From positions 1 to 17,768 of the forward strand of contig CANQCX010000016.1 of assembly GCA_947591115.1 (NCBI GenBank): DNA of 17,768 nucleotides. The letters are read 5' to 3'. Below the pieces are notes generated by a model, which worked only from the letters and a program-made list of their open reading frames with translations, was not told where the DNA came from and did not search any database. Every line of letters starts with the position of its first letter. The first letter of the stretch is position 1. The position numbers and the translations under genes were made by a program. Below, in pieces: positions 1 through 7,623 of this stretch. This stretch comes from an uncultured Lachnospiraceae bacterium (lineage in GTDB: Bacteria; Bacillota; Clostridia; Lachnospirales; Lachnospiraceae).

Positions 1-500
1 TCTTCCCGATTTTCCGCAAACGTCCCGTCCTTTAGCACCTCTGCGTACTGGTACGGGGTGTTCATATCAAATAAAAACACGCCGCCCGGATCCAGATAAT
101 TATTGACCAGCCGAAAAACTTGAAGCAGCTCCTCTTCGGCCAAAAGATAATTCATACTGTCGCATGCGCTGTAAATAGCGCGGACTGTTCCGTATAATTC
201 AAATTCCCGCATGTCCTGAAAAAGATACAGGATCTCTTTGCGCGCGCCGCCGGCTGCCATGTCCTCCTGCTCCCTGGCGATTCCGAGCATCTCGATCGAA
301 TGATCCAGTCCGATCATATCATACCCAAAAGCCGCCAGCTCCCGCGTCAGCTTTCCGGTTCCGCATCCCAGCTCCAGCAGAATTCCGTCGCGGATGCCGT
401 ATGAAGTTAAGATTTCCTTTATCCGCTCTCCCCACTCCTTGTAGGGGACATTATCCATGAACAGGTCGTACACCTGTGCAAAGCATGAATACGCTTCCAT
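1..500 (-). CDS. Class I SAM-dependent methyltransferase (3' end beyond window)
   Basis: An open frame runs from an ATG at 500 off the left edge of the window, giving 166 residues and no stop. The ATG follows GGAGGGACGCG, a good ribosome binding site. Residues 42-49 read LELGCGTG, the glycine-rich motif I that holds S-adenosylmethionine in Rossmann-fold methyltransferases. LDHS near residue 66 fits the acidic end of strand 2 that contacts the ribose, and the segment with FDMN near residue 147 fits a later core strand. The opening residues (YDLFM, then a WGERI helix) resemble small-molecule methyltransferases of the Methyltransf_11/25 type. The substrate cannot be read from sequence. The gene is transcribed away from the membrane protein at 617, from its own promoter. 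The C-terminal part is outside the window, so total length and intactness are unknown. Confidence 0.85.
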   Translation of the reverse strand, partial: MEAYSCFAQVYDLFMDNVPYKEWGERIKEILTSYGIRDGILLELGCGTGKLTRELAAFGYDMIGLDHSIEMLGIAREQEDMAAGGARKEILYLFQDMREFELYGTVRAIYSACDSMNYLLAEEELLQVFRLVNNYLDPGGVFLFDMNTPYQYAEVLKDGTFAENRE

Positions 501-523
501 CGCGTCCCTCCGTTTTTTCATCT

Positions 524-552
524 ATACTAACAACTTTTTATCGGAAAAGCAA
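524..552 (-). promoter_or_regulatory. Promoter of the methyltransferase gene
   Basis: On the minus strand TTGCTT (552-547) and TAGTAT (529-524) are separated by 17 bp, about 24 bp upstream of the methyltransferase start. The -35 element lies 2 bp from the -35 of the divergent promoter at 555-583, so the two promoters are back to back. Confidence 0.5.
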
Positions 553-554
553 GG

Positions 555-583
555 TTGATTATTCACAGGGAAACCTTTATACT
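555..583 (+). promoter_or_regulatory. Promoter of the 617-1660 membrane protein gene
   Basis: TTGATT (555-560) and TATACT (578-583) are separated by 17 bp. The likely transcription start near 590 leaves a leader of about 25 bases before the ATG at 617. An AAGGG-type ribosome binding site sits about 8 bases before that start. Confidence 0.5.
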
Positions 584-616
584 TGACTTGTAACGAATTT
601 TGGAAAGGGATGCGAA

Positions 617-1660
617 ATGACGGATCATTTTGAACACTACATTACCAGAAATATCAAAGCGTTTTATCAGAAAAGGCTTCTTCCCCCAATCTTATATTTG
701 ATACTTTCCGCTGTTCTCTGGCTTTTGTTCCCTCTCTCCGATATGCTTTGGCCGAAAGCGCTGCCAAAAGACGCGACGATCGACGAGGCCTATGAGAACG
801 GGTTCAGCTATGTGCGCGCCTCTTTCCGCGATCTGACTTTTACCGGATATACGAGCGGCTCCTCCCGCCATACCAACGGCTACTACTATTACGGCATGTG
901 GAACGGGCAGTGCATCATCGTCCTGCTGTCTCCCTCCACCTGTGAGGAGGGACTTCCGGAAATCGACTCGATTACCGTCCGCGGCAGAATCTTAGAGGGG
1001 AAAAATACCTATCCCCAACTGTTGGAGCGTCTTGCCGAGGATTTGGACTGGACGGCCGAGGGCATCCAAAAGCAGATGTCCGGCTGCTATTTCAGCGAGC
1101 CGGATTTTCATCCGACTCTGACGTTTTTCATGTTCGCGCTGTATTTCGGCTTTATCGCCTACTCGCTGCTTTGTCTGCTTTTATATATCGCCTATATCCG
1201 TTTTCCGGCGCTTTCCCCGCCATGCCAGAACCTGATCGTTTTCGGCAATCCGAAAAAGCTTTTGGATGAAGCGGAGGAGGAGCTTGCTACGCTGCCGCAG
1301 CTTGCTACGGAGGACATGTTTATCACAGAGCATTATTTTATTATGACCTCGCCGTACGGCAACGCTATTGTGCCGATTCAGGAAATCCTGTGGATCTATA
1401 AGCACTCAACCCTGCAGAAATTCCTGTGGTATCATTTTAGTATTTCCTATACCATGCACATTACGGCGAATAAACACCTTTACATCCACTGCCCGAAAAA
1501 CATCAAATCCGATATCGACGGTATTATGGATTACCTTGCGGAGGCCAACCACAACATTCTGGTCGGCTTTTCCGAGGAAAACCGCCTGAAGGTGCAGGAG
1601 GTGCTCGGAAAACCGTTTCATATTGAAAAGCTTTATGCGTTTTTGCGAAGGAAAATATAA
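617..1660 (+). CDS. Hypothetical two-helix membrane protein
   Basis: The product is 347 residues and not a family I can name with confidence. It has a short basic N-terminus, a hydrophobic helix at about residues 22-45, a roughly 120-residue stretch rich in Tyr, Ser and Gly that probably forms a soluble domain, and a second long helix at about 168-196. A C-terminal domain of about 150 residues follows, with alternating polar and hydrophobic strands (FIMTSPYGNAIVPIQEILWIY) that resemble a PH-like or YcxB-type fold; this is inference. With two helices the middle domain would lie outside the cell and the C-terminal domain in the cytoplasm, or the reverse. It has no signal peptidase site, no Cys-rich site and no catalytic motif I recognise. 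Its last 28 bp overlap the end of the convergent DUF554 gene. I judge it a real gene from its promoter, ribosome binding site and codon use. Confidence 0.75.
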   Translation: MTDHFEHYITRNIKAFYQKRLLPPILYLILSAVLWLLFPLSDMLWPKALPKDATIDEAYENGFSYVRASFRDLTFTGYTSGSSRHTNGYYYYGMWNGQCIIVLLSPSTCEEGLPEIDSITVRGRILEGKNTYPQLLERLAEDLDWTAEGIQKQMSGCYFSEPDFHPTLTFFMFALYFGFIAYSLLCLLLYIAYIRFPALSPPCQNLIVFGNPKKLLDEAEEELATLPQLATEDMFITEHYFIMTSPYGNAIVPIQEILWIYKHSTLQKFLWYHFSISYTMHITANKHLYIHCPKNIKSDIDGIMDYLAEANHNILVGFSEENRLKVQEVLGKPFHIEKLYAFLRRKI

Positions 1661-2334
1661 CAGAAAAACAATACCGGAAGCAGCAGGGACGGAAGCAGAT
1701 TGAGCGTTTTGCAATCCTTGATCTTTAAGATTCCCAGTCCCGAGGACGCGATCAGGACGCCTCCTACGATGGACAGCTCCGTAATCAGGTCGTTTAACAG
1801 ATCTCCGGTAAAAAACGCCGTACAGACAAAACGCGCCAGCAAATAAAACATGCCCTGCCAGCAGAACAAAATCGGCGCGGCAAGAAGCATCCCGATCCCA
1901 TAGGTGGATGCCAGCACCGTTGACGTGACCAGATCCAGCGTCGCATTGGTAAACAGATAGGTATTGTCCCCGTACAGCGCGCTCATAACCGGTCCCAGAA
2001 TCGAAAGGGTTCCGATGCAGTAAAGCAGCACTCCGGTTGCCAGTCCCTCTCCCAGCTTTCCGTTGGAAAAACGCGCGGTCAGCCGCTGGAATTTTCCGTC
2101 CAGATCCAGAAACGTTCCCGCCACGCCGCCGATGGCAAGGCTTGCGATAAACAAGACCGGATAACGGCTGTCCGGCATATGGCTGACGACTGCGTTGATT
2201 CCCAGCGCTGTGGCAGCCAGTCCCATTGCCGTAAACAGTACATTCTGATATTTTTCTTTGATTCCTTTCTTTACCAGACTGCCGATCAGCGAACCGATGC
2301 AGATGGTACAGGTATTTACGATCGTTCCCAGCAT
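1633..2334 (-). CDS. DUF554 family integral membrane protein (YdfK/YqgA-like)
   Basis: The 233-residue product matches the DUF554 family in length and pattern. It begins MLGTIVNTCTICIGSLIG, the typical short first helix with Asn and Gly, followed by a basic loop (KKGIKEKY), about six further hydrophobic helices, the conserved GVLLYCIGTLSILG segment near residue 100 and a C-terminal helix that ends in basic residues. E. coli YqgA and B. subtilis YdfK belong to this family; a transport role is assumed but not established. The start codon lies 10 bp after the stop of the MraY-like gene and has only a weak GGGGG-type ribosome binding site, so translation is probably coupled to that gene. Its 3' end overlaps the convergent gene at 617-1660 by 28 bp, and no terminator is visible after it. 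Confidence 0.88.
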   Translation of the reverse strand: MLGTIVNTCTICIGSLIGSLVKKGIKEKYQNVLFTAMGLAATALGINAVVSHMPDSRYPVLFIASLAIGGVAGTFLDLDGKFQRLTARFSNGKLGEGLATGVLLYCIGTLSILGPVMSALYGDNTYLFTNATLDLVTSTVLASTYGIGMLLAAPILFCWQGMFYLLARFVCTAFFTGDLLNDLITELSIVGGVLIASSGLGILKIKDCKTLNLLPSLLLPVLFFCYIFLRKNA

Positions 2335-2344
2335 ACGGCCCCCG

Positions 2345-3307
2345 TTACAGCATTACCATATAAACGGTAGCAATGGATAGAAAAATCTGAATAATTGCGA
2401 AACGAAACACCACCTGCGCGTTCGACCAGCCGGATTTCTTTCTGACGTGGTCGTGCAGCGGCGTCGTCGTATTTTTTAAAATATGTATTTTCAGAAAACG
2501 CAAAAGCGAAACTTTGATCAGTCCCAATCCCCCGTCTACGATCAAAACGGCGGCAACTGTCAGATACAGAAACGGACTGTGCATTTTCAGAACGGCGATC
2601 GCGATAAAAATGCCCATCGCCCGCGAGCCGGCGTCGCCCATCAGCAGCTTGCTCGGCGTTGCATTGTACCACAGATATCCCAGAAGGCATACGGCAAACA
2701 GCAAAAGACAGTAATTGAACCCATCCTCTACGCCCAGAATGTTGTCCAGCACAAAGACGGTCATGATCGTGATGATAGCGAGCGTACCGGAAAGTCCGTC
2801 CACGCCGTCGGAGCAGTTCGTCACATTGATCGACGCCCACACCAGCACGACGGTCAGAATGGCAAATACGATTGGCGGAATGACAATCGTTTTTTCCGCA
2901 AACGCAAGATAAACGCTGCTGTCATTGTAATGCAGATAAACCATCGCTACGACAATGGCGACGACCATATCCAAAAATCCCTTAAAATATTCTCCCCAGG
3001 GTTTTTCCGCGGCATCGTCAAAAAAACCGGTAAACATTTCCAAAATGATCAGACACAAATAGATCAGGATCTCTTTGTTGACCGGAGCAAACAAAACAGC
3101 GGAAATTACAAATACAAATACAAAAATAATTCCGGCTCCTCTCGGTTTTCCCGCAGACAGCGAGCCGTTATGGGCATACTGACGCCCCATATCTTTTGGT
3201 AAGAACGGATTTAATCTGGCGATCGCAATACAGGTTACCGCAAAGGCAAACAATACGCCGATGAATGCGGTTTCCGAACGCGTAAACAGTCCGATCGTAT
3301 TAATCAT
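2345..3307 (-). CDS. MraY/WecA-like glycosyltransferase family 4 (phospho-sugar to polyprenyl phosphate)
   Basis: This 320-residue polytopic membrane protein carries the landmarks of the polyprenyl-phosphate N-acetylhexosamine-1-phosphate transferase superfamily. They are GKPRGAG at 53-59, the aspartate pair in FFDD at 95-98, NCSDGVDGLSG at 164-174, GDAGSRAMG at 224-232 with the putative catalytic Asp225, and PLHDH followed by GWS at 283-295. The last block corresponds to the MraY His-His-His loop, but the middle His is Asp here. Enzymes of this family move a phospho-sugar from a UDP donor to undecaprenyl phosphate at the inner face of the membrane, for peptidoglycan or another wall polymer. 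No other wall gene (murD, murF, murG) is adjacent, so this is more likely a paralogue than the housekeeping mraY, though I cannot exclude the latter. The start has a strong AGGAGGAG ribosome binding site. It forms an operon with DUF554. Confidence 0.85.
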   Translation of the reverse strand: MINTIGLFTRSETAFIGVLFAFAVTCIAIARLNPFLPKDMGRQYAHNGSLSAGKPRGAGIIFVFVFVISAVLFAPVNKEILIYLCLIILEMFTGFFDDAAEKPWGEYFKGFLDMVVAIVVAMVYLHYNDSSVYLAFAEKTIVIPPIVFAILTVVLVWASINVTNCSDGVDGLSGTLAIITIMTVFVLDNILGVEDGFNYCLLLFAVCLLGYLWYNATPSKLLMGDAGSRAMGIFIAIAVLKMHSPFLYLTVAAVLIVDGGLGLIKVSLLRFLKIHILKNTTTPLHDHVRKKSGWSNAQVVFRFAIIQIFLSIATVYMVML

Positions 3308-3348
3308 AGTTGCTCCTCCTTAGGGTTCGTTCACAAAATTACCCATTC

Positions 3349-3377
3349 ATTATATTAGTCCCCCGCAAAAAAGTAAA
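3349..3377 (-). promoter_or_regulatory. Promoter of the MraY-like/DUF554 operon
   Basis: On the minus strand TTTACT (3377-3372) and a perfect TATAAT (3354-3349) are separated by 17 bp. The site is 42 bp upstream of the MraY-like start codon. Confidence 0.6.
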
Positions 3378-3384
3378 GTTTTAC

Positions 3385-3432
3385 TTGCATTTTATAAAAA
3401 ATATGATAAGATATACTCACGTGCTTTAAAGC
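3385..3432 (+). promoter_or_regulatory. Possible promoter and palindrome before the aldolase-like gene
   Basis: TTGCAT (3385-3390) and TAAGAT (3407-3412) are 16 bp apart; TATACT at 3412-3417 is an alternative -10. Directly after lies the perfect 10-bp palindrome GCTTTAAAGC (3423-3432), near the expected transcription start, where a repressor could sit. Both calls are tentative. Confidence 0.3.
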
Positions 3433-3486
3433 GTTGAAGTTTTAAACTGATAAATTATCATATTTACCAACAGGAGGATATTTCAA

Positions 3487-4458
3487 ATGGCTCAAAAAGG
3501 CGATCTGATGACCGCGCGTTCGGATATACGGGTGCTGGATGCAACCATCCGCGACGGCGGTCTGGTCAATAATTTTATGTTTACCGACGAATTTATCAAT
3601 GCGCTCTACCGCGCCAACGTCAAGGCCGGCGTCGATTATATGGAGTTCGGCTATAAGGCCTCCAAAGAACTGTTCGACGTCAACAAATTCGGCAAATGGA
3701 AATTCTGCAACGAAGAGGATATTCGCGAGATCGTCGGCGACAACAATTCCGATATGAAGCTTTCCGTTATGGCGGACGTGGGCCGCTGCGATTACAAACA
3801 CGACATTATCGACAAAAAAGACAGCGTGATCGATATGGTGCGCGTCGCTACCTATGTGCATCAAATGCCGTCGGCGATCGAAATGATCGAAGACGCAAAA
3901 GCCAAAGGCTACGAGGTTACCTGCAATATCATGGCAATTTCCAATGCAAAGGAGTCCGATATGGATCAGGCTTTGGAAATGGTCGGAAAAAGCAGCGCGG
4001 ACGGCATTTACATTGTAGACAGCTACGGTGCGCTCTATCCGGAGCAGATCCGCGCAATCGCCGACAAATACATGGAGGTTGCGGAAAAATACAATAAATT
4101 CATCGGAATGCATGCGCACAACAACCAGCAGCTTGCGTTCGCCAATACCATCGAGGCTACGGCGCGCGGCGTCAGCTATCTGGATGCAACCATGATGTCG
4201 ATGGGGCGCGGCGCCGGAAACTGCGCAATGGAGCTTTTGATCAGTTTCCTGAAAAATCCGAAATACAATATTTTTCCGGTTCTGAAATTTATCGAAAATT
4301 ACATGCTTCCGCTCAAGGAAAGCGGCGCTGTCTGGGGATATGACATTCCGTATCTGCTGACCGGACGGCTGAACCAGCATCCGTCCGCCGCAATCGACTA
4401 CACCAAAGCGGCGCGGACCGATTACTCCGATTTCTACACCGATCTTCTTGACAAATAA
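3487..4458 (+). CDS. DRE-TIM metallolyase family protein, 4-hydroxy-2-oxovalerate aldolase-like
   Basis: The 323-residue product has the features of the HOA-like branch of DRE-TIM metallolyases. LDATIRDGG at 17-25 is the first-strand motif carrying the Arg-Asp pair and a metal-ligand Asp. GMHAHNN at 207-213 supplies the two metal-binding His residues. MGRGAGN at 239-245 is the usual late motif. Known relatives cleave or form C-C bonds between pyruvate or acetyl units and aldehydes or ketoacids, using Mn2+ or Mg2+. The protein is a stand-alone catalytic barrel: it lacks the regulatory domain of isopropylmalate or citramalate synthases and the DmpG communication domain. No partner acetaldehyde dehydrogenase is adjacent, so the substrate is unknown. 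The start has an AGGAGG ribosome binding site 9 bp upstream. The gene is divergent from the MraY-like operon and convergent with the nrdDG operon. Confidence 0.83.
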   Translation: MAQKGDLMTARSDIRVLDATIRDGGLVNNFMFTDEFINALYRANVKAGVDYMEFGYKASKELFDVNKFGKWKFCNEEDIREIVGDNNSDMKLSVMADVGRCDYKHDIIDKKDSVIDMVRVATYVHQMPSAIEMIEDAKAKGYEVTCNIMAISNAKESDMDQALEMVGKSSADGIYIVDSYGALYPEQIRAIADKYMEVAEKYNKFIGMHAHNNQQLAFANTIEATARGVSYLDATMMSMGRGAGNCAMELLISFLKNPKYNIFPVLKFIENYMLPLKESGAVWGYDIPYLLTGRLNQHPSAAIDYTKAARTDYSDFYTDLLDK

Positions 4459-4480
4459 AACGCCAGAGGATTCTGCGCAT

Positions 4481-4515
4481 AAAAAATAAAAAAGGCAGGG
4501 CGGCAATGCCCTGCC
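4481..4515 (-). terminator. Rho-independent terminator of the nrdD-nrdG operon
   Basis: An 8-bp perfect stem, GGCAGGGC (4494-4501) with GCCCTGCC (4508-4515), encloses a 6-base loop. On the minus strand the stem is followed at once by a T-rich run (complement of 4481-4493). It lies 9 bp past the stop of the small membrane protein gene. There is no T run on the plus side, so it acts in the minus direction only. Confidence 0.85.
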
Positions 4516-4524
4516 AATATGCGG

Positions 4525-4815
4525 TCAAGAATGTTTCTTTTCTTCTAACAGCTCCCAGTCCGGATCCTCCGTTCCTTTGAAATAATTGCTCCCGATATAA
4601 CCGATGCACCATACCAGTCCTGCAAACGTGGAGGAAAACGCGATCTTCAGCAGACATGCCAAAACCATCGGCCATGACAGGGTATGAGCGTTGAAGCTGC
4701 TGACCAGTTCATGGATCGGCTGTAGAAGCAGAACCCATCCGCCCACATAAAGTCCTCCCAGCACGCCCAGAAGATTACATAACTGCGCCGCCAGAATCCT
4801 TAATTTTTTCTTCAT
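4525..4815 (-). CDS. Small two-helix membrane protein, last gene of the nrdDG operon
   Basis: The 96-residue product is not a family I recognise. It begins with a basic MKKKLR, has hydrophobic helices at about residues 8-33 and 47-78, and ends in an acidic then basic cytoplasmic tail (DPDWELLEEKKHS). This gives a hairpin with both ends probably inside. AAAGGGAG about 7 bp upstream serves as ribosome binding site. It starts 26 bp after the nrdG stop and is followed directly by a strong terminator, so it is very likely co-transcribed with nrdD and nrdG. No function in deoxynucleotide synthesis is known to me for such a protein; the link is positional only. Confidence 0.72.
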   Translation of the reverse strand: MKKKLRILAAQLCNLLGVLGGLYVGGWVLLLQPIHELVSSFNAHTLSWPMVLACLLKIAFSSTFAGLVWCIGYIGSNYFKGTEDPDWELLEEKKHS

Positions 4816-4841
4816 TGCATTCTCCCTTTACCGCCTGTACC

Positions 4842-5363
4842 CTACTCCATTGCAAGAGTTATTCTGCCACTTTTTATCGTTTTTTGCAAGTCCAAGATCC
4901 TCTGATTGGAGGAACCGCGGAACTTTAACGTAATATCCTTCTTCTCCGCCTCAAACGGCCCGTCTACCAGTATGTCTATCATCGAAAGCAGTTCGTCGGT
5001 ATCCTGCGTATGCTTTCTTTTGCCCTCGATTAGATCCCTGTCGTATACATAACCGGTAAACGCCCAGATGTCCTTGTCCGGATACTGCCTGCGGACTTCC
5101 TTCAAAAACGGAAGCAGCTCCTTCTGGTTCTCCGGCTCAAACGGTTCTCCGCCCAGAAGCGTCAAACCCTGCACGTAATCCGGCTTCAGGGAATCCAAAA
5201 GCTCCTGCCTTACCTTTTCATCAAACGGCAGTCCGTACCCGAAGTCCCATGTATCCGGCTGGAAACAGTCTTTGCAGTGGTTGCGGCAGCCGGACACAAA
5301 AAGTACCGTCCGGCAGCCGGTTCCGTTAGCTATATCACAGTATTTGATCCCTGCGTAATTCAT
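4842..5363 (-). CDS. nrdG: Anaerobic ribonucleoside-triphosphate reductase activating protein
   Basis: The 173-residue product is a compact radical SAM enzyme of normal NrdG size. Cys26, Cys30 and Cys33 form the CxxxCxxC signature (CRNHCKDCF) that binds the [4Fe-4S] cluster. LLGGEPFEPEN at 69-79 is the GGE motif that contacts S-adenosylmethionine, and the short N-terminus MNYAGIKYCDIANGTG is typical of NrdG. NrdG cleaves S-adenosylmethionine reductively and places the glycyl radical on NrdD, so it acts in the cytoplasm as a partner of the adjacent product. It starts 25 bp after the nrdD stop, with AAAGGA as ribosome binding site, and is co-transcribed with nrdD. All key residues are present. 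Confidence 0.96.
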   Translation of the reverse strand: MNYAGIKYCDIANGTGCRTVLFVSGCRNHCKDCFQPDTWDFGYGLPFDEKVRQELLDSLKPDYVQGLTLLGGEPFEPENQKELLPFLKEVRRQYPDKDIWAFTGYVYDRDLIEGKRKHTQDTDELLSMIDILVDGPFEAEKKDITLKFRGSSNQRILDLQKTIKSGRITLAME

Positions 5364-5388
5364 GGCGTTCCTTTCCCGTTTCCAAGCC

Positions 5389-7572
5389 TTACAGATGCAG
5401 CACCCGCTCTTTGATCTCCTGCGTTCTTCCCTGATTCCAGAACTGCGTTCCGATATAACCGCAGGTGCGCCGCGCGACGCTCATCTGGTTCTGATCGCGG
5501 TTGCCGCAGTTCGGGCATTCCCAAACCAGCTTTCCGGAGCCTTGCTCCTGTACGATCTTAATCTCCCCGTCATAACCGCATTTCATGCAATAATCGCTCT
5601 TGGTATTTAATTCCGCGTACATGATGTTGTCATAAATATATTTCATGACCGCCAAAACCGCTTCGATGTTGTTCTGCATATTCGGGACTTCTACATAGCT
5701 GATGGCTCCTCCCGGAGACAGCGGCTGGAACTGCGCTTCAAATTTCAGCTTGTCAAAGGCATTGATCTCCTCGGTTACATGCACATGATAGCTGTTGGTA
5801 ATGTAGTTTTTGTCGGTTACCCCTTCGATGATCCCGAACCGCTTCTGCAGGCATTTTGCAAATTTATAGGTGGTCGATTCCAGAGGCGTTCCGTAAATAC
5901 TGAAATCGATATTTTCTTTTGCCTTCCATTTTGCGCACGCCTCGTTTAATTTCCGCATGACATCCAATGCGAACGGCGTTCCCTTCGGATCGGTGTGCGA
6001 AACGCCCGTCATATAACGCGTACATTCGCAGAGTCCCGCATATCCCAGAGAAATCGTCGAATAGCCGCCAAACAGCAGTTTATCGATCGGCTCGCCTTTT
6101 TTCAGACGCGCAAGCGCGCCGTTCTGCCAGAGGATCGGCGCCACGTCGGACGGTGTCCCCAGAAGACGTTTATGCCGGCACATCAGCGCGCGGTAGCACA
6201 GATCCAGACGTTCCTCCAGAATCTCCCAGAATTTATCCATATCCTTTCCGGAGGAGCATGCCACGTCCACCAGATTCAGCGTAACCACGCCCTGATTGAA
6301 GCGGCCGTAATATTTCGGCTGATCGGTTTCCGGATCGACGTACGGCGTCAAAAAGCTGCGGCAGCCCATACAGGTATAGCAGTGTCCCTCGCCGTTTTTA
6401 TCTACCTTCAGCTCCAGCATTTTTTTCTCGGAAATATAATCCGGCACCAGACGCTTTGCAGAGCATTCCGCAGCCAGCTTCGTCAGATACCAGTATTTGG
6501 AATCCTCATGGATGTTATCCTCTTCCAGAACGTAGATCAGCTTCGGGAACGCCGGAGTGATATAGACGCCCTTTTCGTTTTTCACGCCTTTGATGCGCTG
6601 ACGGAGCATTTCCTCAATGATCGCGGCAAGATCCGCCCGCGTCTGCCCCTCCGGCACTTCGTCCAGATACATAAAGACGGTAATAAACGGCGCCTGACCG
6701 TTGGTCGTCATCAGCGTAATGACCTGATACTGAATGACCTGAACGCCGCGGTTGATCTCCTCCTTTACGCGCAGCTCCGCTACGGCATTGATGCGCTGCT
6801 CGTCCAGTTCCAAGCCTATCGCTTCGAATTCTTCTCTTACCTGTTTGCGGAACTTCTCGCGGCTGACCTGTACGAACGGAGCCAGATGCGCCAGCGAGAT
6901 GCTCTGTCCGCCATACTGCGAGCTGGCGATCTGCGCCACCGCCTGCGTTGCGATATTGCACGCTGTGGAAAAGCTCTTCGGCGGATCGATCATCGTTTCG
7001 CTGATGACCGTACCGTTTAACAGCATGTCCTCCAGATTGACCAGACAGCAGTTATGCATATGCTGGGCAAAATAGTCCGCGTCGTGAAAATGGATCAGTC
7101 CCTTTTCATGCGCCTCTACGATATCCTCCGGAAGCAGGAAGCGCTTGGTAATATCTTTGCTGACTTCTCCTGCCATATAGTCTCTCTGAACACTGTTCAC
7201 CGTCGGATTTTTGTTGGAATTTTCCTGTTTTACCTCTTCATTGTTGCATTCCAGCAGACTTAAAATCTGCTCGTCCGTCGAATTGGATTTACGGACCAGC
7301 GCCCTCTTATAGCGATAGGTAATATAATTGCGCGCAACGGTAAACGCCCGATGATTCATCAACTGGTTCTCGACCATATCCTGAATCTCCTCCACGCTTG
7401 CCGAGCGTTTCATATTCTTACACGCCGTCTCCACATTGTCCGCGATCTGCTGAATCTGCTCGTCCGTCAGCTTCTCGTAATCAATGACAGAGGCGTTGGC
7501 CTTTTCGATTGCCGCAATGATCTTTGTGGCGTCAAACAACACTTCCGTTCCGCTTCTTTTAATGATCTTCAT
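5389..7572 (-). CDS. nrdD: Anaerobic (class III) ribonucleoside-triphosphate reductase
   Basis: The 727-residue product converts ribonucleoside triphosphates to deoxy forms under anaerobic conditions. Residues 1-93 are an ATP-cone (MKIIKRSGTEVLFDATKI), the allosteric activity site. The catalytic ten-stranded barrel follows, with IHFHDADYFAQHMHNCC at about 160-176 and CYTCMGCRSFLTP near 400. The C-terminus has a four-Cys zinc site (Cys662, Cys665, Cys686, Cys689) and the glycyl radical loop RRTCGYIG with the radical at Gly705. Most relatives read RVCGYLG there; the Thr and Ile are mild changes. The length is normal and no break is seen. The ATG follows GGAGG by 7 bp. A consensus promoter with two NrdR-like boxes lies upstream, so repression by NrdR is expected. 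It indicates an organism making DNA precursors without oxygen. Confidence 0.97.
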   Translation of the reverse strand: MKIIKRSGTEVLFDATKIIAAIEKANASVIDYEKLTDEQIQQIADNVETACKNMKRSASVEEIQDMVENQLMNHRAFTVARNYITYRYKRALVRKSNSTDEQILSLLECNNEEVKQENSNKNPTVNSVQRDYMAGEVSKDITKRFLLPEDIVEAHEKGLIHFHDADYFAQHMHNCCLVNLEDMLLNGTVISETMIDPPKSFSTACNIATQAVAQIASSQYGGQSISLAHLAPFVQVSREKFRKQVREEFEAIGLELDEQRINAVAELRVKEEINRGVQVIQYQVITLMTTNGQAPFITVFMYLDEVPEGQTRADLAAIIEEMLRQRIKGVKNEKGVYITPAFPKLIYVLEEDNIHEDSKYWYLTKLAAECSAKRLVPDYISEKKMLELKVDKNGEGHCYTCMGCRSFLTPYVDPETDQPKYYGRFNQGVVTLNLVDVACSSGKDMDKFWEILEERLDLCYRALMCRHKRLLGTPSDVAPILWQNGALARLKKGEPIDKLLFGGYSTISLGYAGLCECTRYMTGVSHTDPKGTPFALDVMRKLNEACAKWKAKENIDFSIYGTPLESTTYKFAKCLQKRFGIIEGVTDKNYITNSYHVHVTEEINAFDKLKFEAQFQPLSPGGAISYVEVPNMQNNIEAVLAVMKYIYDNIMYAELNTKSDYCMKCGYDGEIKIVQEQGSGKLVWECPNCGNRDQNQMSVARRTCGYIGTQFWNQGRTQEIKERVLHL

Positions 7573-7623
7573 TCTTCGTCCTCCGCAAACCTAAACAAAC
7601 ATAATTTTTGCTCTCTGAAAACC

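Noticed and set aside
2483..3202. Long plus-strand open frame of 239 codons opposite the MraY-like gene.
   Set aside because: It is the antisense shadow of a well-supported gene, rich in Gln, Asn, His and Arg, with no domain or ribosome binding site.
3442..4506. 354-codon minus-strand open frame opposite the aldolase-like gene.
   Set aside because: It is a reverse shadow with a His, Asp and Phe-rich composition and no motif, while the plus strand has the full DRE-TIM signature set.
4459..4515. The hairpin at 4494-4515 as terminator of the plus-strand aldolase-like gene.
   Set aside because: The T run is on the minus-strand side only; on the plus strand the stem is followed by AATATGCGG.
5995..7020. 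341-codon plus-strand open frame opposite nrdD.
   Set aside because: It is an antisense shadow of the conserved nrdD gene, rich in Arg, His and Gln and without recognisable features.
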